Part shown: positions 1 to 6,076 of the stretch, piece by piece
How the letters are laid out: each line of letters begins with the position of its first letter
How positions within the stretch are numbered: the stretch's first letter is position 1
From: an uncultured Oscillospiraceae bacterium
Lineage (GTDB): Bacteria > Bacillota > Clostridia > Oscillospirales > Oscillospiraceae
Assembly (NCBI GenBank): GCA_900769995.1
Contig: CAAGIT010000170.1
Coordinates: 1 to 8,111 of the forward strand
Direction: 5' to 3'
Length of the DNA: 8,111 nucleotides
Position numbers and translations under genes: made by a program
The notes under the pieces: generated by a model
Databases searched by the model: none
Told to the model about the DNA's origin: nothing
What the model saw: the letters and a program-made list of their open reading frames with translations, nothing else

Positions 1-67
1 AACGGGGCTGACTCGAAATCAGTTTGCGCGCAAGCGCACGCGGGTTCGAATCCCGCACTCTTCGCCA
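1..67 (+). tRNA. tRNA-Ser (anticodon CGA), 5' end outside the window
   Basis: The 3' part of a class II tRNA is visible. The anticodon stem pairs 7-11 with 19-23, and its seven-base loop (12-18) has anticodon CGA at 14-16, which reads UCG serine codons. A long variable arm follows (stem 25-29 with 34-38, loop GCAA), as expected for tRNA-Ser. The T arm has five pairs (40-44 with 52-56) around the loop TTCGAAT. The 3' acceptor strand is 57-63, the discriminator base is G64, and CCA is encoded at 65-67. The 5' acceptor strand and most of the D arm lie before base 1, so this is a cut by the window, not a broken gene. Confidence 0.93.
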
Positions 68-180
68 AAAATGGCACTTCTCAAGGTCAAAACGCGTTAG
101 CCCAAGTGCCGAAGGATTTGTAAACGATGAAATAATCATTACATAGGTAAGAGACTGTAAAGAAAGTCCCAAAATGAAAA

Positions 181-215
181 CGGTGAGCTTCAGAGATGAG
201 GCTCACCGTCTTTCT
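181..215. terminator. Bidirectional intrinsic terminator
   Basis: A perfect 8-bp GC-rich stem (181-188 with 201-208) encloses a 12-base loop. On the plus strand it is followed by the T-rich run TCTTTCT and would end tRNA-Ser transcription. On the minus strand the stem is followed by TTTTCATTTT (complement of 171-180), a better U-tract, and would end the riboswitch-controlled gene whose stop codon is at 303-305. It sits between two convergent units, which supports a shared terminator. Confidence 0.75.
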
Positions 216-302
216 ATGAACATATTCATTGTTGGATTTCATATTTGACAGCTCTGTATCTTTTGGAAAATGAACTCAACAAATCAGAATTCTGAGAGGT
301 AT

Positions 303-638
303 TTATTGCCGTGTCTTATTGGCTTCCTGCGCAGGCATCAGGTATTCCTCATCGCCCGCGATATACTTTGCGTAGTCCACTCTGGAAAGACCGCCAACAT
401 ACTGATTTGGATTCACAAAAGCCATATGTCCGACAAAGCCGGCGCACAGCAGCCTGTGCTCCTTTTCGTTTGCTACAATGTCCCACACAGGTATATCTGT
501 AGGTTTTGTTTTTCCGAAGCGGCAACCCTCGTTTTCTGCATGGGTATAGAATTTGCGGCAGATGTCCTCGTTGGCAAGGAATACATATATGCCCCTGGTC
601 GGAAGCTCCCGCAGAGCTGCAACAGTTCTTTCTTTCAT
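303..638 (-). CDS. Uncharacterised 111-aa protein under SAM-riboswitch control
   Basis: I do not recognise a named family. The protein is small, soluble and mixed in composition, with no signal peptide, membrane segment or known motif. It has three cysteines in its first two thirds, a hydrophobic stretch GIYVFLA near residues 16-22, and a glycine-rich GFVGHMAF segment near 67-74. The minus-strand reading is well supported: the ATG at 636-638 is preceded by AAAGGAG with a normal gap, and upstream lie an intrinsic terminator, a SAM-I-clan aptamer and a consensus promoter in the same direction. It is the only gene in the unit, which ends at the hairpin near 181-208. The overlapping plus-strand frame 270-656 lacks such signals. 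The riboswitch suggests a link to SAM or methionine economy, but nothing in the protein shows one. It could equally be a mobile-element passenger. Confidence 0.8.
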   Translation of the reverse strand: MKERTVAALRELPTRGIYVFLANEDICRKFYTHAENEGCRFGKTKPTDIPVWDIVANEKEHRLLCAGFVGHMAFVNPNQYVGGLSRVDYAKYIAGDEEYLMPAQEANKTRQ

Positions 639-641
639 TTT

Positions 642-657
642 GTGATCTCCTTTTGAT
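642..657 (-). promoter_or_regulatory. Shine-Dalgarno in a small hairpin loop
   Basis: On the minus strand, the arms TGATC and GATCA can form a 5-bp stem whose loop carries the AAAAGGA ribosome-binding sequence of the 111-aa gene. The strong SD decides the start at 636-638. The stem is short and may only present or mildly mask the site. Confidence 0.45.
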
Positions 658-676
658 CATACTCATAAAGAGGCAC

Positions 677-705
677 AAAAAATGCACCCATCGTTCGATG
701 GATGC
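677..705 (-). terminator. Intrinsic terminator of the SAM riboswitch expression platform
   Basis: Read on the minus strand, the arms GCATCCAT and ATGGGTGC (705-698 and 691-684) pair over 8 bp with one G-U pair, around a CGAACG loop whose outer C-G pairs may extend the stem. Six T residues follow (complement of 677-682). The hairpin begins one base after the proposed P1 3' strand of the aptamer, so ligand-bound aptamer and terminator can form together, giving an OFF switch when SAM is plentiful. Confidence 0.85.
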
Positions 706-727
706 GCTATAATTCGACCCATCGTTC
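686..727 (-). promoter_or_regulatory. Antiterminator/terminator switch: duplicated 11-mer
   Basis: The minus-strand sequence GAACGATGGGT occurs twice, as the complement of 717-727 and of 686-696. Both copies can pair with the intervening ATCCATCG (complement of 696-703). Pairing with the downstream copy makes the terminator. Pairing with the upstream copy, which lies inside the 3' part of the aptamer, makes a competing antiterminator. This is the usual mutually exclusive design of SAM-I-clan switches, read here directly from complementarity. Confidence 0.7.
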
Positions 728-801
728 AAGCTTTAGCACCTTACCTCCCGGCAGGTTGCTGTGCGGTCAACGGGCTTGTCCCTCGCGCACTCTTTATGGC
801 T
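703..801 (-). promoter_or_regulatory. SAM-I-clan riboswitch aptamer (SAM-I or SAM-I/IV-like)
   Basis: Read on the minus strand, the leader carries in order AAGAG (J1/2), GAGGGA (779-784), GCAACC (754-759) and GGTGCTAA (733-740). These are the conserved core of S-adenosylmethionine riboswitches of the SAM-I clan. P2 is visible as GTGCG/CGCAC, with an inner GGG/CCC helix and kink-turn-like GA elements. P3 is a short CCT/AGG-type helix. P1 can form between 794-800 and 706-712 with one mismatch. The region after GGTGCTAA is compact and lacks an obvious long P4, so a SAM-I/IV-type variant is possible; the exact subclass is uncertain. Binding of SAM should favour the terminator at 677-705 and reduce expression of the gene at 303-638. 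Confidence 0.85.
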
Positions 802-807
802 GTTGCG

Positions 808-836
808 ATTATAACACAAAGGTCAAGCTTTGTCAA
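808..836 (-). promoter_or_regulatory. Consensus housekeeping-sigma promoter for the riboswitch gene
   Basis: On the minus strand a perfect TTGACA (831-836) lies exactly 17 bases from a perfect TATAAT (808-813). Transcription should start near 800-802, just before the P1 strand of the aptamer. A full-consensus promoter fits a unit whose output is set by the riboswitch rather than by initiation. Confidence 0.9.
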
Positions 837-880
837 TGATTGGTGTTTACAAACTTCCGTTCAGAAATCTTGTGCGCCAC

Positions 881-909
881 TTGCAATTTCGGAGATTATT
901 TGTTAGAAT
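881..909 (+). promoter_or_regulatory. Likely promoter of the smc operon
   Basis: TTGCAA (881-886) and TAGAAT (904-909) are separated by 17 bases, and a TGT just before the -10 box makes it extended. The expected start is near 916, giving a leader of about 40 bases before smc. It diverges from the riboswitch promoter, whose -35 box lies 44 bases away. Confidence 0.6.
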
Positions 910-955
910 ATCTTGAAAATTACTATGAATATGGATTTATGGGAGTTTTGCGTTC

Positions 956-3900
956 ATGTATTTGAAGCATTTAGAGGTGCAGGGCTTTAAGTCGTTCCCC
1001 GATCGGACGGTCATCAGCTTTGGACACGACATCACCGCGATCGTCGGGCCGAACGGCAGCGGAAAATCAAATATCTCCGATGCAATTCGCTGGGTCATGG
1101 GCGAGCAGAGCTCACGTACGCTACGCGGACAGAAGATGGAGGACGTCATTTTCGGCGGCACACAGAAGCGCGCACAGGTCGGATTTGCCGAAGCGACGCT
1201 TGTGCTCGACAATTCTGACCGTGCGATTGCCTATGATGCGGATGAGCTGGTCGTGACCCGTCGGTATTACCGCTCCGGCGAAAGCGAATACTATATTAAC
1301 CGGCAGTCTGTCCGCCTGCGCGATATTAACGAGCTGTTTATGGATACGGGTTTGGGCCGTGAGGGTTATTCCAATATCAGCCAGGGTCGTATCGATGAGA
1401 TTCTGTCGGTAAAGAGCACGGATCGCCGTGAGATTTTTGAAGAAGCGGCAGGTATCTCCAAGTACCGCCATCGCAAGGAAGAAACGGAGCGCCGTCTGGC
1501 GAATACCGAAGATAATTTGCTCCGTATCGGTGATAAGATTTCCGAACTGGAGCTGCAGGTTGAGCCGCTTCGCGATCAGGCGGAAAAAGCGAAGAAATAT
1601 TTGGCTTACCGCGAGGAATTGCGCGGCTTTGAGGTCGCGCTGTGGCTGCAAACGCTGGAGCGTTTGAGTGCAACGGCACGCAAGGCAGAGGAGGACTATC
1701 ATTCTGCCGCCTTTATCCTCCAGCAGGAACACACGGCGCTCGATCAGCTCTATGTGACCTCGGAATCGCTGACGTTTGACCTGCATCAGCGCGATTTGAC
1801 GATCGATGCCATGCGTGAGGAAATTTCACAGAAGGAAACCGAGGTTCAGGCACTGCTTGGCGCGATTGCGGTTTTGCAGACGAACAGCGAAAACTGCCGT
1901 GCGAATATCGCGCGCGTGAATGAGGAGCTTGCCGAGCAGGATAACCGCAGCGGCGATATTGTCCGGCAGATCACGGCTTTGGAGCATCGCGTGTCGGAGA
2001 TCGAGCATGAGCTTCAAACGCTTGCGGAGCAGCTGCGTGAGGCGGAGCGTGAGGGAAAAGCACTGGCAGATTCCGCGGATGGCATGACCAAACAATATTT
2101 CGAGCAGCGCAGCCGCCTGGAGAGCTTGCGTAATGCAGTTGCGGCGAAAAATGTCGATCTGTCCGCAGTGGATACATCGTTGTCACAGAGTGAGGAACGC
2201 CGGCAGCAGGTGCTTTCTGATTGTGAGGCTGCAAGCGCCCGCAAAGCCGACGCGGAGGAGAAGCTTTCCAAGGTCAGAAAAGAACTGGCGCAGCTCCGCG
2301 AGGACATCACTGCCTCGAATAATACGATCGAAGGCTACCGTTTGCGCAGCCAAACGCGGCTGCAACGCCGTGACGGACTTCAAAAAGAGGTTACCGACAA
2401 TTCGGTCGCGCTCGATACCATCGCATCCAAGCTCAGATTGCTGGAAGAAATGGAGCGGGAATTTGAGGGCTATTCCAAGGCGGTCCGCGTTGTGATGCAG
2501 GAGAGCGCACGCGGCGGTCTGCGCGGGATACACGGGCCGGTTTCCAAGCTGATCCGCACGGAGGATCGCTTTACGATCGCTGTCGAGATCGCGCTTGGCA
2601 GTGCAATGCAGCAGATCGTTGTGCAGGACGAGCAGTCCGCAAAGACAGCCATTCGCTATTTGCAGCGCCATGATTCCGGCAGAGCGACCTTCCTGCCGCT
2701 GTCTGTCATTCGCGGCAAAGTCCTGAACGAAAAAGGGGTGGAAGGCTGCAGCGGCTACCTCGGCATTGCCTCCGAGCTGGTCAAGAGCGACGTGGTTTAT
2801 CGCCCGATCGTGGAAAACCTGTTGGGCAAGACCGTGATCGCCGAGGATATGGATGCCGCGATCGCCATTGCCGATCGTTTTGGCCACCGCTTCCGGATTG
2901 TCACGTTAGATGGACAGGTCATCAATGCGGGCGGTGCAATGACAGGCGGCTCCGTTTCCAAAAACGCGGGCATTTTGTCCCGCGCCAATGAGGTTGAACG
3001 GCTCAAGCTGAAACAGTCCGCCGCACAGAAGAAGCTTGCGGAGCTAAAGTCTGCGCTTGCCGAAGCGGAGCGATTGGCGCAGCAGGTCGAGTTTGAACTC
3101 AGTACAGAGATCGAACATCTGCGCACCATGGAGGATGCCGCGCTCCGTTTGGACGGCGAGGAAAAGCAGTACCATGTGCTCGCCGATGCGATATGCGATG
3201 CACTGGCTTCGTCCGAACATGAGCTGGCTTCCCTGAAGCAGCGTACGACCTCCGATTCGGAGCGCCGCGCACAGCTTATGAAGGACATTTCCGTACTGGA
3301 GCGTCAGATCAAGGAAACGGAACAGGAGCTTTCCACGATCTCCGACGGTCAGAGCATTGCCTCGGAGCAGAGCAACCGACTGAGCGAACGCATGACCCGT
3401 CTGCGGATGGAAACGGCGGCACTGGAGGCAGAGCGTACGACCGCGACTGATTCGGTCAGCCGCCTTCGCGGACTGGAAGCTGCGATGCAGGGTGACCGTG
3501 CGCAAAAGCAGGCTTTGCTTGGCACATACTCCGCAGAAAATGACCGTCTGCTTCAGCAAATCGCGCAACAGGAAGCGTCCTTGCAGGAGCAGCAGAGTCT
3601 GGCGCAGACTCGCCGCGATGCACTGAAAACCGCGCTCGAGGAGCGGATGCAGGTGGAAGCGCGCAAAACCTCGACCGATAAGGAGGCAAAGGACAAGAGC
3701 AGTGATATTCTGAATTTGGAGCGGGAGAGTGCGCGTCTTGAGGCGAAAAAGACGGCGGCAGAGGTCGAGGAAAAGCAGATCATCGACAAGCTCTGGGAAA
3801 CCTATGAGCTGACCCGCTCAACGGCACCCGAGGCCGCTGCCGAGATCGAGAGCACTGCTTCGGCACAAAAACGTGTTGCGGAATTGAAGCGGAAGATTTC

Positions 3901-4531
3901 CGGCTTGGGCACGCCGAATCTCGGTGCGATCGACGAATTTGCGCGTGTAAATGAACGCTACGAGTATCTGGTTGGTCAGCGTGACGATGTTTTGACCTCC
4001 AAGCGTGATTTGGAGGGCATTATCTCCGATATTACCGCACAGATGACGGAGATTTTCACTACGGAGTTCTCTAAAATCAATACCTATTTCGGCCAGACCT
4101 TCTCCGAGATGTTCAGCGGCGGCAAGGCGTCGCTGGAGCTGGAGGATCCGAGCCAGCCGCTGAGCTGCGGCATTGAGATTCGTGTTCAGCCGCCCGGTAA
4201 AAATCTGAAAACGATCACACTGTTGTCCGGCGGTGAGAAGGCGTTTGTTGCGATCGCATTGTATTTTGCAATTTTGAAGGTACGTCCGACACCGTTCTGT
4301 ATGCTCGACGAGATCGATGCGGCACTGGATGACCGTAATGTGGAACGTTTTGCGACCTATCTGCGCGGCTTCAGCAAAAAGACACAGTTCATTGTCATTA
4401 CACACCGCCGCGGAACGATGGAGGCGGCCGATGTTCTCTATGGCGTGACGATGCAGGAGCAGGGTATTTCAAAGATTCTGCATCTGGATCTGAACCGTAT
4501 GGAGCAGGAGATCGGAATTATCACAGAATAA
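956..4531 (+). CDS. smc: Chromosome segregation/condensation ATPase SMC
   Basis: This is a full-length bacterial SMC (1191 aa; the family is about 1150-1200). It forms an ATP-driven dimer that, with ScpA and ScpB, extrudes DNA loops and organises the nucleoid. The N-terminal head has the Walker A motif GPNGSGKS at residues 31-38. A long coiled coil rich in E, K, R, Q and A follows from about 165 to 500. The hinge spans about 505-665 and includes the glycine-rich GGAMTGGS segment. The return coiled coil runs to about 1010. The C-terminal head carries the signature LLSGGEK (1089-1095) and Walker B residues ending in MLDE (1116-1119), followed by a D-loop aspartate. The ATG is preceded by GGGAG (941-945). 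ftsY follows after 19 bases, the common Firmicute order. The usual upstream partner rnc (RNase III) is absent; a tRNA and the riboswitch gene stand there instead. No frameshift is seen. Confidence 0.98.
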   Translation: MYLKHLEVQGFKSFPDRTVISFGHDITAIVGPNGSGKSNISDAIRWVMGEQSSRTLRGQKMEDVIFGGTQKRAQVGFAEATLVLDNSDRAIAYDADELVVTRRYYRSGESEYYINRQSVRLRDINELFMDTGLGREGYSNISQGRIDEILSVKSTDRREIFEEAAGISKYRHRKEETERRLANTEDNLLRIGDKISELELQVEPLRDQAEKAKKYLAYREELRGFEVALWLQTLERLSATARKAEEDYHSAAFILQQEHTALDQLYVTSESLTFDLHQRDLTIDAMREEISQKETEVQALLGAIAVLQTNSENCRANIARVNEELAEQDNRSGDIVRQITALEHRVSEIEHELQTLAEQLREAEREGKALADSADGMTKQYFEQRSRLESLRNAVAAKNVDLSAVDTSLSQSEERRQQVLSDCEAASARKADAEEKLSKVRKELAQLREDITASNNTIEGYRLRSQTRLQRRDGLQKEVTDNSVALDTIASKLRLLEEMEREFEGYSKAVRVVMQESARGGLRGIHGPVSKLIRTEDRFTIAVEIALGSAMQQIVVQDEQSAKTAIRYLQRHDSGRATFLPLSVIRGKVLNEKGVEGCSGYLGIASELVKSDVVYRPIVENLLGKTVIAEDMDAAIAIADRFGHRFRIVTLDGQVINAGGAMTGGSVSKNAGILSRANEVERLKLKQSAAQKKLAELKSALAEAERLAQQVEFELSTEIEHLRTMEDAALRLDGEEKQYHVLADAICDALASSEHELASLKQRTTSDSERRAQLMKDISVLERQIKETEQELSTISDGQSIASEQSNRLSERMTRLRMETAALEAERTTATDSVSRLRGLEAAMQGDRAQKQALLGTYSAENDRLLQQIAQQEASLQEQQSLAQTRRDALKTALEERMQVEARKTSTDKEAKDKSSDILNLERESARLEAKKTAAEVEEKQIIDKLWETYELTRSTAPEAAAEIESTASAQKRVAELKRKISGLGTPNLGAIDEFARVNERYEYLVGQRDDVLTSKRDLEGIISDITAQMTEIFTTEFSKINTYFGQTFSEMFSGGKASLELEDPSQPLSCGIEIRVQPPGKNLKTITLLSGGEKAFVAIALYFAILKVRPTPFCMLDEIDAALDDRNVERFATYLRGFSKKTQFIVITHRRGTMEAADVLYGVTMQEQGISKILHLDLNRMEQEIGIITE

Positions 4532-4550
4532 ATATGCGCATGGAGGAAAT

Positions 4551-5456
4551 ATGGGATTTTTTGACAAAATCAAAAATGGTCTGAAAAAGACAAGAACCGC
4601 ATTGGCAAATACGTTGGGCAGTGTGTTCAGCGCATTTTCCGGTGCGAACGATGAGTTTTATGAAGAACTGGAAGAAAGCATGATCCTTGCCGACATCGGC
4701 GTGGAAACCGCGACAAAGACGGTGGAAAAGCTTCGCGCCGTTGTGAAGGAACGCAAGCTCAAAGAGGCGGAGGAGATCCGCGGTGCATTAAGAGAGATTC
4801 TGGTCGCAACGCTGAATGTGGGTGATACGGCTCTGCGCGTCAACACCAAGCCGTCGATCATCTTAGTCATCGGTGTCAACGGTGTCGGCAAAACCACGAC
4901 CATCGGCAAGCTGGCACATAATTTTGCCTCTCAGGGCAAACGAGTGCTTCTGTGCGCGGGGGATACCTTCCGCGCGGCAGCGGCTGACCAGTTGGAAATC
5001 TGGGCGAACCGTGCCGGTGTGCAGATTGTGCGCCAGCATGAGGGTGCTGACCCCGCCGCTGTCGTATTTGATGCAATCACGGCGGCAAAGGCACGCGGTA
5101 CGGATATCATTCTCTGCGATACGGCAGGCCGTCTGCACAATAAGGCAAACCTGATGAACGAGTTGAACAAAATCTCGCGTATCATTGACCGCGAATTGCC
5201 CGATGCGGATAAGGAAGTGCTGCTGGTTCTCGACGGCACCACCGGTCAAAATGGCTTGATGCAGGCAAAACAGTTCAAGGAGATCGCAGGCGTGACGTCG
5301 ATTGCGTTGACAAAGCTGGACGGCACGGCGAAGGGCGGCATCGTGATCGCCGTGGCGGATGCGCTGCAGATTCCCGTGAAATTTATCGGCGTGGGCGAAC
5401 AGATGGATGATTTGCTTCCGTTTGATGCCGAGAGCTTTGTGAACGCGCTGATCTGA
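4551..5456 (+). CDS. ftsY: Signal recognition particle receptor FtsY
   Basis: FtsY (301 aa) is the membrane-associated GTPase that receives the SRP-ribosome complex and hands nascent membrane proteins to the SecYEG translocon. A helical N domain (about 1-95) with a short charged N-terminus precedes the G domain. Visible GTPase motifs are G1 GVNGVGKTTT (108-117), DTFRAAA (138-144), G3 DTAGR (190-194) and G4 TKLD (254-257). The C-terminal GVGEQMDDLLPF segment is typical of SRP GTPases. The long acidic A domain of enterobacterial FtsY is missing, as is normal in Firmicutes. The Ffh M domain is absent, which excludes Ffh. GGAGG at 4542-4546 lies close before the ATG. The stop is followed at once by a second stop codon, and the next gene starts 12 bases later. 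Confidence 0.97.
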   Translation: MGFFDKIKNGLKKTRTALANTLGSVFSAFSGANDEFYEELEESMILADIGVETATKTVEKLRAVVKERKLKEAEEIRGALREILVATLNVGDTALRVNTKPSIILVIGVNGVGKTTTIGKLAHNFASQGKRVLLCAGDTFRAAAADQLEIWANRAGVQIVRQHEGADPAAVVFDAITAAKARGTDIILCDTAGRLHNKANLMNELNKISRIIDRELPDADKEVLLVLDGTTGQNGLMQAKQFKEIAGVTSIALTKLDGTAKGGIVIAVADALQIPVKFIGVGEQMDDLLPFDAESFVNALI

Positions 5457-5468
5457 TAAGGAAAGCAT

Positions 5469-5798
5469 ATGGACATCAATGAATACCAGCGCCTGGCAAT
5501 GACAACAAAGAATCCCGCGCTCAGCCAGGAGGCTTTGCTTATCAACAGTGTCATGGGGCTTTGCGGCGAATCCGGAGAGGCGATTGACATTGTGAAGAAA
5601 TGGTTTGCGCAGGGACATGAGCTGGATCGGGAAAAGCTTGCAAAGGAGCTGGGAGATATTGCATGGTATCTGGCAGAGGCGGCAACGGCTTTGGACTTGT
5701 CACTTGAGGACATCCTGCAAGCCAATCTTGACAAGCTGAAAAAACGCTATCCGTCGGGCTTTTCGACGGCGGATTCCGTCAATCGAAGCGACGAATGA
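5469..5798 (+). CDS. MazG-like nucleotide pyrophosphohydrolase
   Basis: This small (109 aa) all-alpha protein belongs to the MazG/dUTPase-like superfamily, whose members hydrolyse nucleoside triphosphates to monophosphate and pyrophosphate using Mg ions. The metal-binding signature is clear: ExxE at residues 34-37 (GESGE) and ExxD at 60-63 (KELGDIAWY). The core helices cover about 20-95. The length fits single-domain MazG-like proteins rather than full-length two-domain MazG (about 260 aa). Its substrate cannot be told from sequence; house-cleaning of aberrant nucleotides is the usual role. An AAGGA site (5458-5462) precedes the ATG, and the 12-base gap to ftsY indicates co-transcription. It appears to be the last intact gene of the smc operon; no convincing terminator follows, only relic sequence. 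Confidence 0.88.
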   Translation: MDINEYQRLAMTTKNPALSQEALLINSVMGLCGESGEAIDIVKKWFAQGHELDREKLAKELGDIAWYLAEAATALDLSLEDILQANLDKLKKRYPSGFSTADSVNRSDE

Positions 5799-6076
5799 GC
5801 GATGAGATGCGAGAGAACAGCAAAGGGGTCGGTATAGGGATCCTCTGATTTAATCCGCATTTGCCTGTGCCAATTTGTATGTGCTGACCATCGGCGGGCG
5901 AAGACCCTATGCAACCTGAGAAATTAGGGAAAGGATCAGAAAAGTAGAGAAATAAAGGCTATTTTTCGCTAAAATCTATTTAAGCAACTGCAAAGAATGG
6001 TTTATACATCAAGTAGGAACAGAATATAGGCTATTTATTCAGAGGCTCCCCAGTGTTATAGAAAGAAGATGTTTAT
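5799..6076. other. Gene-free gap with relic-like sequence
   Basis: No intact gene is visible over these 278 bases. The left half is moderately GC-rich. It holds a 20-codon open stretch (5857-5919) ending in GGRRPYAT and a stop, with no start or ribosome-binding site, which might be a decayed coding end. The right half becomes AT-rich and contains a 9-base direct repeat, AGGCTATTT, at 5956-5964 and 6028-6036. A weak GAAAGAAG near 6061-6068 is the only candidate ribosome-binding site for the next gene. No confident promoter is seen. Confidence 0.6.
5837..6050. mobile_element. Possible IS relic or MITE bounded by 18-bp imperfect inverted repeats
   Basis: The left end (5837-5854, beginning GGGATCCTCTGATT) matches the reverse complement of the right end (6033-6050, beginning GGGAGCCTCTGAAT) at 15 of 18 positions. 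The 214-bp interval carries no complete transposase. It fits a deletion derivative of an insertion sequence, or a MITE. No adjacent target-site duplication could be recognised, and the family cannot be assigned. The boundary coincides with the shift from core genes to AT-rich accessory DNA. Confidence 0.4.

Noticed and set aside
73..110. 7-bp inverted repeat GGCACTT/AAGTGCC just after the tRNA
   Set aside because: The loop is long (24 bases) and no T-run follows. The hairpin at 181-208 is a much better terminator.
270..656. Plus-strand open frame of 128 codons
   Set aside because: It is antisense to the riboswitch-controlled gene. It has no ribosome-binding site or promoter, and all regulatory signals point to the minus strand.
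349..729. Minus-strand open frame of 126 codons
   Set aside because: It would start inside the riboswitch leader, in a different frame from the gene with the strong SD, and crosses the intrinsic terminator.
1121..1786. Long antisense open frames within smc, such as this 221-codon one, and similar ones in ftsY
   Set aside because: They are shadows of GC-rich coding sequence, with no start signals and no recognisable protein features.
5765..5780. GACGG/CCGTC hairpin at the end of the MazG-like gene
   Set aside because: The stem is short, lies inside the coding sequence and has no T-run, so it is not a terminator.
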